A stretch of 23,510 nt of DNA from a virus: positions 1 through 23,510 of the IMG/VR virus record IMGVR_UViG_3300033148_009115. One strand, 5' to 3'. Below are positions 6,553-13,381 of the stretch, piece by piece (the first letter of the stretch is position 1; each line of letters begins with the position of its first letter). A program made the translations under genes and the position numbers. Under the pieces are notes generated by a model. It was not told the DNA's origin, searched no databases, and saw only the letters and a list, made by a program, of their open reading frames with translations.

Positions 6553-7023
6553 TCAAACAACCTTTTTATACACATTAAGATAATTACCAGCATCGATCGG
6601 ACCATCATATCCAGATAAATGCCCCAAATATCTACCGTTAACTTCATCGCCATCACCAAAAGTGAAAATATACTTAGCACCGGTTGATATAAGCCTTCGG
6701 CACCAATTCTCAGAAGAATGCTGAGTAGAAATTATGAAAATACCAGGTTCATACATCCTATGATACGGTTGCGAAGGAGAATAAATCATATGTAGCACAA
6801 CTATATCATATGATTTATTCTCCGCTAAGAAATCACGACCATCATTCAAATCAATAAAATCATCATCACGATTATCATGATAAAGAAGTTTATGAGCACC
6901 GTCAGTTTCAGAATAAAACCAACTAAATACTGATTCCATATGCCATTGATCGTTTGCGCCCCATGTGCCAGGACCCATCCCAACATGGGCAATTTTAGTT
7001 TTATTAATCTGATTTAATTTCAT
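6553..7023 (-). CDS. Hypothetical protein, possible Rossmann-like fold (156 aa)
   Basis: The N-terminus KIAHVGMGPGTWGANDQWHME has a beta-strand followed by a Gly-rich turn. YDIVVLHMIYS, GIFIISTQHSSENW and KYIFTFGDGDEV look like later strands of an alpha/beta fold. This resembles a methyltransferase or nucleotide-binding scaffold in layout, but no diagnostic motif is complete, so the function is unknown. The ATG overlaps the upstream TGA stop as ATGA (7020-7023), indicating translational coupling. Confidence 0.6.
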   Translation of the reverse strand: MKLNQINKTKIAHVGMGPGTWGANDQWHMESVFSWFYSETDGAHKLLYHDNRDDDFIDLNDGRDFLAENKSYDIVVLHMIYSPSQPYHRMYEPGIFIISTQHSSENWCRRLISTGAKYIFTFGDGDEVNGRYLGHLSGYDGPIDAGNYLNVYKKVV

Positions 7024-7733
7024 AAATTATTTTTGTGTGTCGATTCTATGGTCAAAGTTTGTGGTGCACTATCCATATCCAATAATTCCTGCAATTTTTG
7101 ACCACCAAGTCGATTAACCGTAGAAACAAAAGCGGCGTCAATCTCACCTTTTGCTTCACTCACTGTCTTATCACATGCTTCGTCAAAACACTCTTGAGCA
7201 AATGGGACATTACAAGCCAACTCTTGAATAGCCCTATTCAGACATTCTGATAAATTTATTATATCAGATTTTTTAATAGCTCCAGGTTCCAATAATTTAT
7301 CCAATTGTTTAGTTGCTGATTGTAAATCTGCGGTTACTTTCTGCATATCACTCTTAAATTCGTCTTGAACCTCTTGCCGTTGATGTCGCTCAGGACATTC
7401 CGGCATCATTTCACCATCGGCATGATGCAAAGTACATGGAACCCCTGATCCGATATTCATAGTGGTAATAAGTTCAGCAAATTGCGTCGAAGATAATTTG
7501 ACTGAAATCAGTGGGCTCGAATCAGCAAAATACCAATCAGTATTTATATTTCGACCCCGGCGACCACGAAAAATTCGTAATTCAACATGATTTTGATGTG
7601 ATATCGATGATCCAAAAAGATTATCGTGACCACCAGATATTCGGGAAAAACTAATCATCCCATAAGAAGGATGTTTTTCAACAGTTTCTCCATCAGATTT
7701 TAATTCAATTGTTGGGTCAACTTTTTTACGCAT
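7020..7733 (-). CDS. Conserved phage hypothetical protein (237 aa)
   Basis: The N-terminal half reads HPSYGMISFSRISGG, LFGSSISHQNHVELRIFR, NTDWYFADSSPLISVKLSSTQFAELITTMNIGSGVPCTL. I recall this pattern as a recurring phage protein of unknown function (HPSFGM...LFGSSI...DWY...QFAE.IT.MN.G.GVP). Residues about 115-160 are probably coiled coil (EVQDEFKSDMQKVTADLQSA). The start has AGGAA about 8 bases upstream. It is followed by an ATGA overlap with the next gene. Recognition is from memory; no biochemical role is known to me. Confidence 0.65.
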   Translation of the reverse strand: MRKKVDPTIELKSDGETVEKHPSYGMISFSRISGGHDNLFGSSISHQNHVELRIFRGRRGRNINTDWYFADSSPLISVKLSSTQFAELITTMNIGSGVPCTLHHADGEMMPECPERHQRQEVQDEFKSDMQKVTADLQSATKQLDKLLEPGAIKKSDIINLSECLNRAIQELACNVPFAQECFDEACDKTVSEAKGEIDAAFVSTVNRLGGQKLQELLDMDSAPQTLTIESTHKNNL

Positions 7734-7743
7734 TTGACTATTC

Positions 7744-7977
7744 CTATTTATCCAATGGTGGGGATGATATTTCTAAAAGATCTTCTAACCATGAAATATT
7801 GTATTGAATTGTGCTACCAGCCATTTTCTTATGGTGAGCTGTTATATATCTATCAATACCATAACGCAATCGTCTAATTTCTGCTCGATATTTTTTAACA
7901 CGACCAGAAACCAATCTTCTACCACACTCAGAACAAAACTTGCCTTCACGCACCCGATCACAACATCTAATTCTCAT
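7744..7977 (-). CDS. Small zinc-ribbon protein (77 aa)
   Basis: The first 20 residues hold two cysteine pairs, CC at 5-6 and CSEC at 16-19, followed by GRRLVSGR: a typical short zinc ribbon. The rest is basic and probably helical (RVKKYRAEIRRLRYGIDRYI), suggesting nucleic-acid or protein binding. GGAG lies 8 bases before the ATG. It is the first gene after the hairpin at 8039-8067 and sits 10 bases before the 237-residue gene, so it probably leads the transcription unit running down to 6059 or further. Confidence 0.65.
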   Translation of the reverse strand: MRIRCCDRVREGKFCSECGRRLVSGRVKKYRAEIRRLRYGIDRYITAHHKKMAGSTIQYNISWLEDLLEISSPPLDK

Positions 7978-8038
7978 AATACATTCTCCAATAAGAATCC
8001 CGCAAATTTATTGCAACATCTGTTAATAAGTTAATACG

Positions 8039-8067
8039 GCAAGAGCCCGGAAGTACCGGGCTCTTGC
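8039..8067 (-). terminator. Strong intergenic hairpin, likely terminator
   Basis: There is a perfect 12-bp stem, GCAAGAGCCCGG (8039-8050) pairing with CCGGGCTCTTGC (8056-8067), with loop AAGTA. It separates the gene ending at 8108 from the one starting at 7977. The stem is GC-rich but lacks a U-tract on either strand (CGTATTAAC follows on the minus strand), so termination may be inefficient or the hairpin may protect mRNA ends. Confidence 0.6.
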
Positions 8068-8107
8068 AAATTGGGGTTTCTACGCTGCTCGGCGAATAGA
8101 CACCCAA

Positions 8108-8491
8108 TTATTTCATTGATTTGTATATATTAGAAGTATTGACAAAATCATCCTTCCAATCCCAATCATCCATGACATAGCAAGCAAATTCATCTGATTT
8201 GATCACAACTTCAGTATCAACACACATTTCCAGCATTGTGATAACTTGATCATAATCCTTCTCATGATTTTCAGGGACCGCAAGAGAAAAAGAAACACAA
8301 CCCAAACGAAGCAAATCCTTGCTACCAAGTTTTGCAATTCGTTTTTTAAGGCGTTCTATACCTTTTTGCAATTCAATTTTAGCGGATTCCCTATAACCCC
8401 CCGCCGCTTCTTCATATTCAACAATATGCTTCTCACGATTCGCTTTGATTTTATCAAGAAGCTCAGCGACTTTGACTTTAGTTTCTCTCAT
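8108..8491 (-). CDS. Hypothetical, partly coiled-coil protein (127 aa)
   Basis: The start is set at the ATG at 8491 (MRETKVKVAELLDKI), preceded by GAGAGG. An in-frame ATG at 8521 lies inside a duplicated segment derived from the upstream gene and is less likely. The N-terminal 60 residues are charged and heptad-like (VAELLDKIKANREKHIVEYEEAA, then KIELQKGIERLKKRIAKL), predicting a coiled coil. The C-terminal part (LGCVSFSLAVPENHEKDYDQVITMLEMC) looks globular. No family was recognised. It is followed by the hairpin at 8039-8067. Confidence 0.6.
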   Translation of the reverse strand: MRETKVKVAELLDKIKANREKHIVEYEEAAGGYRESAKIELQKGIERLKKRIAKLGSKDLLRLGCVSFSLAVPENHEKDYDQVITMLEMCVDTEVVIKSDEFACYVMDDWDWKDDFVNTSNIYKSMK

Positions 8492-8508
8492 TTTCGTTTT
8501 ACCTCTCA

Positions 8509-8676
8509 GTACAGCTCTCATTATCTATGCTCCGAAGAACCTGTGTTGCTCTATCTGCAACACTCTAATTCTTTACGACCCCAAATCCGATTTTTTCAAG
8601 TACAGCTCTCATTATCTATGCTCCGAAGAATGTGTTGCCCTATTTGTAACTCTAATTCTTTACGACCCCATGCTGC
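8509..8676 (-). repeat. Direct repeat of the 3' end of the 159-residue gene
   Basis: Two copies of a roughly 75-base segment start at about 8509 and 8599. Both contain GTACAGCTCTCATTATCTAT, CTCCGAAGAA and CTCTAATTCTTTACGACCCC. The right copy encodes the last residues of the upstream gene (WGRKELELQIGQHI...). The left copy keeps WGRKELE in frame after the stop, then is disrupted. The left copy also has a 7-bp hairpin (8543-8549 with 8557-8563) that is imperfect in the other. Confidence 0.85.
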
Positions 8677-9075
8677 CTCCAAATCCTGTATGTGATCAGC
8701 ATGCACTTTTAACAATACAGTCCAATGAGGATTGAAAGAAGTATCAGTATTTATCTGCTGAATCTCAACATTGCTAACAACAGGTGCTAAATCTAACTCA
8801 GAAGAACCAATAGCATATCTCAATACATATTGCGAAGTATCTTCCAAATACCTACAATTTAATATAAATAAATCATCGGTCATTTTGACGAAATCGACCA
8901 TATCATCCAACGAAAATATTTTCGCTATACATGTTCGAACAGTCAAAGACCGGTCTAAAAATGACGGACCAGGAGCATCTTGCCAATCTAAATCACGAAA
9001 ATCACAAAAATCACGAAGATCAATCGTGTTAACACAACTTTTAACTTCCTGTAAATCCTTATCCAATATTCCCAT
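8596..9075 (-). CDS. Hypothetical phage protein (159 aa)
   Basis: No family was recognised. The N-terminal segment has DLRDFCDFRDLDWQDAPGPSFLD, the middle contains ILNCRYLEDTSQYVLRYAIG, and the C-terminal part includes HWTVLLKVHADHIQDLEAAW. The composition suggests a mixed alpha/beta soluble protein without membrane segments. The start overlaps the preceding gene by 17 bases. Its 3' end has been copied into the intergenic region just downstream, the clearest sign of recent rearrangement here. Confidence 0.6.
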   Translation of the reverse strand: MGILDKDLQEVKSCVNTIDLRDFCDFRDLDWQDAPGPSFLDRSLTVRTCIAKIFSLDDMVDFVKMTDDLFILNCRYLEDTSQYVLRYAIGSSELDLAPVVSNVEIQQINTDTSFNPHWTVLLKVHADHIQDLEAAWGRKELELQIGQHILRSIDNESCT

Positions 9076-9598
9076 CGGATTCCTTTAATTGGTCAGCGAC
9101 ATAACTGCCCTTTTCGGCTTTACCCATATTAAATTTGTCAAAAACAAATTCATGGACTTCATGCATGACTAGATTATGTCGCCCAATTATTACCGCATCA
9201 TCAACTGCTTGTGGTTTACGGAGACGATAAATCGGACGAGACTGATCATCTTCTTTCGGTTCATCTGATTTATCTACACTTTTAACAATCCGTTCTAATT
9301 GACAATCAATAACAACTTCCCTTTGTCTTATGTCCAGGATGCTCCATGCATCCTTATTTATCCCAATAATTATATCATGGGGGCGCAGTTCACGATACTT
9401 ATCCGCAGATTTAGATATATCAGCAAGCCAAATAAATCCATCAGGATCTTGTTTAATATTGTATCGCCACATCAATACAAATGAAATACCATCGATGCCC
9501 TTATCACCGCCGTGATACTGAGCAATCAAATCTTGCACAAAATCATAAAGACAAGGATCATCAATCAATTTCCAATTAACTGGTTTCGGCTTCGGCAT
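9059..9598 (-). CDS. Phage metallopeptidase-like protein lacking the HExxH residues (179 aa)
   Basis: The layout matches the putative phage metallopeptidase domain family (PhageMetallopep, from memory): DPCLYDFVQDLIAQYH near the start, FIWLADISKSADKYRELRPHDIIIGINKDAW (55-85), then RQREVVIDCQLERI and RPIYRLRKPQ. In active relatives the central motif is DHELCH and the later one RLRKHD. Here they read DCQLER (98-103) and RLRKPQ (124-130), so all three expected metal ligands and the catalytic Glu are replaced. I infer a non-catalytic descendant, perhaps a binding or structural protein. The start has AAGGAGCG upstream. HEVHE at 146-150 is not a proper HExxH. Confidence 0.65.
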   Translation of the reverse strand: MPKPKPVNWKLIDDPCLYDFVQDLIAQYHGGDKGIDGISFVLMWRYNIKQDPDGFIWLADISKSADKYRELRPHDIIIGINKDAWSILDIRQREVVIDCQLERIVKSVDKSDEPKEDDQSRPIYRLRKPQAVDDAVIIGRHNLVMHEVHEFVFDKFNMGKAEKGSYVADQLKESDGNIG

Positions 9599-9631
9599 TC
9601 TTCGCTCCTTTAGATTGTTATTGTTACTTAA

Positions 9632-9640
9632 TAAATACGT
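9632..9640 (-). promoter_or_regulatory. ACGTATTTA motif, possible promoter element
   Basis: On the minus strand ACGTATTTA lies 33 bases before the ATG at 9598 and is identical to the element at 5013-5021. It occupies the only sizeable gap in this stretch, between the genes ending at 9674 and starting at 9598. Its role is inferred only from recurrence. Confidence 0.2.
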
Positions 9641-9673
9641 AAAGAGCCCAGGTAAAAACCCAGGCCCCCATAC

Positions 9674-10153
9674 TCATCTCAATAAAGCCGCAACTTTATC
9701 ATAATATTTTCCCAATTCTATTTTATTATCAACAAGAAATTCAATAAACTTTGGTACTGGTATTATAGGAATATTAGTATCAAAAGTCATATCGTCAAAC
9801 CAGTACTCCCAATCAGGCCATTCTTGTTTTAACTGTTCCCAAAGTTCTTGATGTTCCCCAAAATCAACGATCATTTCAGAATCGAAAACTAACTGATGCT
9901 CCCATTCGATTTCTTCATCGTAACCATCATCATCAGCAAATTCTTCAGTATCATCAAGCTTATCGTAAGGATTAGCCTCAAAAATTGTAACCCTATCACC
10001 ACATTCAAGCAAATACCTATCCCCATCAAGAGTAATAAAACTATCTTCTGAAATAATTTTATCACCATCTGCTAAAAAAAGCAAACCAGGGCTAACCTCA
10101 ATAGATTGGCCATCAATGTACAAAATTGATTTTTCGGTTATTCTTTTTGACAT
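9674..10153 (-). CDS. Hypothetical acidic protein, full-length member of a recent duplication (159 aa)
   Basis: The function is unknown. The first ~75 residues (KRITEKSILYIDGQSIEVSP, then DRYLLECGDRVTI and ANPYDKLDDTEEF) are nearly identical to the upstream gene at 10162-10470. After a short acidic linker (DDDGYDEE) it has a unique C-terminal domain rich in Trp (EWEHQLVF, LWEQLKQEWPDWEYWFDD). The start at 10153 (MSKRITEK) is chosen to match the paralogue's MPKRITEK; an ATG two codons upstream is possible. The intact C-terminus suggests this is the functional copy. Confidence 0.65.
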   Translation of the reverse strand: MSKRITEKSILYIDGQSIEVSPGLLFLADGDKIISEDSFITLDGDRYLLECGDRVTIFEANPYDKLDDTEEFADDDGYDEEIEWEHQLVFDSEMIVDFGEHQELWEQLKQEWPDWEYWFDDMTFDTNIPIIPVPKFIEFLVDNKIELGKYYDKVAALLR

Positions 10154-10161
10154 TTGCATAG

Positions 10162-10470
10162 TTATTCTTCATCATATCCATCGTCATCGTCATCATCATC
10201 GTCATCATCATCGTCATCATAGCCATCATCATCGTCGTAACCATCATCATCTTCAAATTCTTCAGTATCATCAAGCTTATCGTAAGGATTAGCCTCAGAA
10301 ATTGTGACCCTATCGCCACATTCAAGCAAATACCTATCCCCGTCAAGAGTGATAAAACTATCTTCTGAAATAATTTTATCACCATTTGCTGAAAAAAACA
10401 AACCAGGGCCAACCTCTACAGATCGGCCACCAATGTATAAAATTGATTTTTCGGTTATTCTTTTTGGCAT
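10162..10470 (-). CDS. Truncated duplicate ending in a poly-Asp tract (102 aa)
   Basis: This is a recent partial duplicate of the gene at 9674-10153. The N-terminal ~75 residues align without gaps (GDKIISEDSFITLDGDRYLL is identical), then the sequence runs into DDGYDDDDGY and a run of about 13 Asp, ending GYDEE. The C-terminal Trp-rich domain is missing. AGGA lies 7 bases before the ATG. It overlaps the upstream DUF5131 gene by 16 bases. It may be a decaying copy or a new acidic DNA-mimic-like protein; the sequence alone cannot decide. Confidence 0.6.
   Translation of the reverse strand: MPKRITEKSILYIGGRSVEVGPGLFFSANGDKIISEDSFITLDGDRYLLECGDRVTISEANPYDKLDDTEEFEDDDGYDDDDGYDDDDDDDDDDDDDGYDEE
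10166..10253 (-). repeat. Asp-codon trinucleotide repeat (GAT/GAC)
   Basis: The plus strand shows repeated CATCGTCATCATCATCG units, that is GAT/GAC codons on the coding strand, interrupted twice by Gly-Tyr codons. The array encodes most of the C-terminus of the truncated duplicate. Triplet expansion from the DDDGYDEE linker seen in the sister gene is the simplest origin. Length is likely variable and is prone to assembly collapse. Confidence 0.85.
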
Positions 10471-11336
10471 TTCATAATCCTATATGTGTCTGGATACTGA
10501 TCCCATTGTGCTCCATCTATCATCCAACCGGCTTCCTTACGACCAACCAATTTCATTGGTTGACCACCATTATTGGTCAAACTAATAGAACCAAGAGTAT
10601 TCACCCATATTTTTGCATCGATACCCGTAGATAATCCCCAAGAACCCCATTGGTGAAATTGAAACGAAATATCAGCAGCAATACACTGATCACGTACCTT
10701 ACGAACCCAATCCGGATGCATCGGCCTAGCATGTATGCCAGTCTCGCCACCAACAATCACAAAGTCCAGATACGAAATATATTCCGACAAATCAACAGGA
10801 CCAAGCAAAGGCTTCAAACTCACATTCCGATACTTACAATGGATATCCTTCAAGAAGACTAAACGGCTATCCACCAAAGCTTGGTTCTCGGCAGAAATCC
10901 CAAGCCATAAATTATCAGGAAACACCACTTGATCCTGACGATCAACCAAGACACGCGGACGCTTCGTCAAAGCAAAAAAGGTACTATCAGGGTGTTCCTC
11001 AATCACTCCCAAAATCCTTTTAAGATATTCTACAGATATTGCCTCATGAAAAAGATCAGATCTACCACACACAAACACCTGAGAACAAACAGAAAAACAT
11101 TTCTTTAACTCATCCGGCTGTAATTTAATAACCCCATTAAACGTTCTCTCGCTAATATTCTCAGGAAACGCTGGATTATTTTGCGTTATATTATGGATAA
11201 CAGTAAGAGAATCACCTAAACCCCTAGCACTGCCACAGCGAATACACGCAGGAGAACACGGTGTACAACCTATAACCGGTTCCCAAAAAATCATCTTAAT
11301 CCAACGTCTTCCCTCACGCTTACTTAATAATTTCAT
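10455..11336 (-). CDS. Phage Gp37/Gp68 (DUF5131) family protein (293 aa)
   Basis: The family is recognisable from WEPVIGCTPCSPACIRCGSA near residue 18 (the relatives' WNPVTGCTKVSPGCDNCYA), FFALTKRPRVL, LWLGISAENQ, and IVGGETGIHARPMHPDWVRK, ending FQFHQWGSWG. The Cys cluster C24/C27/C31/C34 suggests an iron-sulfur or zinc site; the family has been likened to radical SAM folds, but no reaction is established to my knowledge. The start at 11336 is supported by AAGGG upstream and an ATGA overlap with the preceding gene. A later ATG (MIFWEP) is less likely. Confidence 0.85.
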   Translation of the reverse strand: MKLLSKREGRRWIKMIFWEPVIGCTPCSPACIRCGSARGLGDSLTVIHNITQNNPAFPENISERTFNGVIKLQPDELKKCFSVCSQVFVCGRSDLFHEAISVEYLKRILGVIEEHPDSTFFALTKRPRVLVDRQDQVVFPDNLWLGISAENQALVDSRLVFLKDIHCKYRNVSLKPLLGPVDLSEYISYLDFVIVGGETGIHARPMHPDWVRKVRDQCIAADISFQFHQWGSWGLSTGIDAKIWVNTLGSISLTNNGGQPMKLVGRKEAGWMIDGAQWDQYPDTYRIMKCQKE

Positions 11337-11788
11337 TTAGCAACCCTTGCAAGCCAAGTTTTTCTCTCGGTGAATAGTTCCCGATCATCTGAAGTATAAG
11401 AAGTCCTAATTCTCAAAAAATCACGATCATAAATATTCTTCTTTCTTTTCTTCGGATAATTAGCATGCATCTCTTTGATCAAAAGAAGAACCGGAGGTTT
11501 AGCTATTGCCAGAGGGCATCCGTTAATGATTATAATAGGACTACAAACATGAGCAGCGATGATAGGAAATAAACCATTGCATTTATTAGCTATTGTTATA
11601 TCTACAGGATATCCCTCATAAATAGTATGATACATTTCCCTAGTCTTTGAACAATCAGGAAAATACTCTAATGCCTTTCGGACCGCATAAATATCAATAT
11701 CTTTGGGCGACCTACTATCTTTATACCAATAATTAGTAGCAAATGAGCCAACTATTATACCAAGGCATTTTGATTTAATTTGCTTCAT
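11333..11788 (-). CDS. Nucleotidyltransferase-like protein (151 aa)
   Basis: Residues 9-33 contain IIVGSFATNYWY and SPKDIDIYAV, matching the GS-x-A...DxD signature of the polymerase-beta-like nucleotidyltransferase superfamily. A third acidic position may be the D in GYPVDITIA. The C-terminus is basic (NYPKKRKKNIYDRDFLRI). The start at 11788 (MKQIKSKCLG) overlaps the upstream gene by 14 bases; the frame continues further upstream but only antisense to good sense. It may transfer a nucleotide to a sugar, protein or antibiotic-like target; lying directly after a NeuA-like gene makes a sugar-related role plausible, but this is unproven. Confidence 0.65.
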   Translation of the reverse strand: MKQIKSKCLGIIVGSFATNYWYKDSRSPKDIDIYAVRKALEYFPDCSKTREMYHTIYEGYPVDITIANKCNGLFPIIAAHVCSPIIIINGCPLAIAKPPVLLLIKEMHANYPKKRKKNIYDRDFLRIRTSYTSDDRELFTERKTWLARVAK

Positions 11789-12416
11789 TTCGCGAATAAT
11801 ACCATTGAGCAAGTTCAAAATCTTCTTTATTATCAATATCAACAGATGGAGGTGGCTGTATAAATACTTGCGGAATTCTTCCTATCGGATATTTAGCCTC
11901 TCTGGCTACCTTACCGTCAATAATAAAGCATGACCAATCCAATTGAACATATTTCGGTAAATACTCACTAGTTCGGTGAAAATAGCCATACTGAAAATTC
12001 AGCGGACGACCCATTTCATCAGTCAAAAAATGCCTATAGATCGAACCAGAAAAAATCGAATCATACTTCTCCCTATTCCATGCCGCCAAGATCTCCTTAT
12101 AATAATTAAAAAGAGGAGTCGTCCCATATGTTAACATTACAGCATCATCATCCACAATCTCAGAAAACCAAAAACGAACAGCAAATTCAAAACCCGATCT
12201 ATTAATATCACCATCATCAAGCCACCCAAGACCAAAAGCATCAGAAATCCCTTTCCCCAATGGCCCATCACCCACCACAACAATTTGTGATCGCTCAAAA
12301 TGCTTCAAAAGCTGATGTATTTTAATCTCTTCAATATTTTTACCATCGTAAAATTCCTTAAAATTCTTGCCAGGAAATCTTAACGAATGATCTTTAACTG
12401 GCATAATTATTTTCAT
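11775..12416 (-). CDS. NeuA-like CMP-nonulosonate cytidylyltransferase (213 aa)
   Basis: The N-terminus IIMPVKDHSLRFPGKNFKEF matches the nucleotide-binding start of acylneuraminate cytidylyltransferases (IPAR..S.R.PGKN). Later motifs are MLTYGTTPLF near 94-103 (family TSPL) and SVDIDNKEDFELAQW near the end (family DIDT.EDL..A). Relatives transfer CMP from CTP to sialic, legionaminic, pseudaminic or KDO-type sugars. The protein is slightly short and the Lys/Arg pattern in motif 1 deviates. It starts divergently from the GT29-like gene inside a shared inverted repeat and has no Shine-Dalgarno site, unlike most neighbours. Confidence 0.7.
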   Translation of the reverse strand: MKIIMPVKDHSLRFPGKNFKEFYDGKNIEEIKIHQLLKHFERSQIVVVGDGPLGKGISDAFGLGWLDDGDINRSGFEFAVRFWFSEIVDDDAVMLTYGTTPLFNYYKEILAAWNREKYDSIFSGSIYRHFLTDEMGRPLNFQYGYFHRTSEYLPKYVQLDWSCFIIDGKVAREAKYPIGRIPQVFIQPPPSVDIDNKEDFELAQWYYSRNEAN

Positions 12417-12452
12417 AATTTATTTACTTAAAATATAAATTATGAAAATAAT
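12406..12452. repeat. Perfect 18-bp inverted repeat containing two divergent start codons
   Basis: ATTATTTTCATAATTTAT (12406-12423) is the exact reverse complement of ATAAATTATGAAAATAAT (12435-12452), separated by 11 AT-rich bases. Each arm includes the ATG of one gene (12416 minus, 12442 plus), so both proteins begin MKII. Both 5' leaders would be very short or leaderless. It may act as operator, bidirectional promoter or recombination scar. Confidence 0.9.
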
Positions 12453-13101
12453 CGTAATAGGTAATGGGAAAAAACTGCCGCAACAACAAGATATGTCGCA
12501 AGAAATTAATTCTTACGACATAGTTTGCAGATTAAATAAATGTACATTCTACCATGAAGAATGGACAGGAACAAAAACAGATATATTAATAACTAGATCC
12601 GCAACCGACGTATATGCAATAAATGAAATACTAAATGGTAGCATACCATTAGAAGTCATTAAACAAACAAAAAAGTTAATAATAATCGGATTCACACCAC
12701 ATGATACATTTAAAACAGGACTCGAACCGTATTTAAAACAATACCCACCATTACAAAATATTGAACACGAATTCATCCCATATGATACCTGGCATGAAAG
12801 CATTAAAAAAATAATAAAAATACCCGCAGAAAAACACCCAACAATAGGAATAGTAGCATTAGATATATTATCAAAACATTATCCAAATGATGAAATCGCA
12901 ATAGCAGGATTCAGCTACCAAAATTTCTTTCAAGGAGCACATATGTGGAGCGAAGAACAACGATGGGTCCTCACACATCTAAAAATCAAAAACATAGGAG
13001 AAATATCAGAAAAAGTAAAAAAGAAAATTGGCATATCAAGATTCAAAATCGTATCAACAAAATTAAAAATTAACACGCCGCCAAGCCCCGCAACACAATG
13101 A
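12442..13101 (+). CDS. GT29-like sialyltransferase (219 aa)
   Basis: Sialyl motifs are visible. Motif L is VIGNGKKLPQQQ (5-16), INSYDIVCRLNK (22-33) and GTKTDILITR (43-52). Motif S is HPTIGIVALDIL (132-143) with IAIAGFSYQ (152-160). Motif VS is HMWSEEQRW (167-175), with the expected His and downstream Glu. Such enzymes transfer sialic acid from CMP-sialic acid. The paired NeuA-like gene supports this; the acceptor is unknown. The gene is strikingly A-rich on its coding strand and has no Shine-Dalgarno site. There is no signal peptide or membrane anchor, so it should act in the cytoplasm. Confidence 0.75.
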   Translation: MKIIVIGNGKKLPQQQDMSQEINSYDIVCRLNKCTFYHEEWTGTKTDILITRSATDVYAINEILNGSIPLEVIKQTKKLIIIGFTPHDTFKTGLEPYLKQYPPLQNIEHEFIPYDTWHESIKKIIKIPAEKHPTIGIVALDILSKHYPNDEIAIAGFSYQNFFQGAHMWSEEQRWVLTHLKIKNIGEISEKVKKKIGISRFKIVSTKLKINTPPSPATQ

Positions 13102-13102
13102 T

Positions 13103-13381
13103 ATGATGAAATACAAAGAAATAACCGACAGCATTCATAAAATATATGATGAAGGAGACGAAGATAGACCAAGATTCGCCGAAGTGTCCTCATATATGTA
13201 TAATATACCGATATGGAACTTACTATTATTTTATATCAGCACATTTAGAGACGAATTAGGAGAAGATTATCGATTATGCGTCAAATGGGGACTATTCCCC
13301 TATTTCTTAATATGGCGACTATATAGAAAGAGATTCAAAAATCAACTCTCAGATTTCCTAAACTATCTTGGAATCTTATAA
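13103..13381 (+). CDS. Hypothetical aromatic-rich protein (92 aa)
   Basis: No family was recognised. It begins one base after the GT29-like stop; the second ATG, at 13106, is an alternative. Residues 28-50 (EVSSYMYNIPIWNLLLFYIS) and the region VKWGLFPYFLIWRLYRKRF are aromatic and hydrophobic with basic borders, suggesting peripheral membrane contact. Composition is as A-rich as the GT29-like gene, so the two probably arrived together. The 3' end overlaps the convergent gene by 19 bases. Confidence 0.55.
   Translation: MMKYKEITDSIHKIYDEGDEDRPRFAEVSSYMYNIPIWNLLLFYISTFRDELGEDYRLCVKWGLFPYFLIWRLYRKRFKNQLSDFLNYLGIL

Noticed and set aside
7541-7548. Exact T4 late promoter match TATAAATA on the minus strand
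   Set aside because: It lies in the middle of a coding region in an AT-rich genome, with no downstream start that needs it.
9494-9505. HEVHE in the metallopeptidase-like protein as a relocated active site
   Set aside because: This lies at about residues 146-150 of the protein; spacing is HExH, not HExxH, and it is far from the family position. The coordinates given are only nominal.
9645-9670. Possible terminator around GAGCCCAGG...CCCAGGCCCC
   Set aside because: The two CCCAGG blocks are direct, not inverted, repeats, so no stable stem forms.
11857-11866. TATAAATA on the plus strand
   Set aside because: Inside a minus-strand gene with no plus-strand gene downstream nearby; expected by chance.
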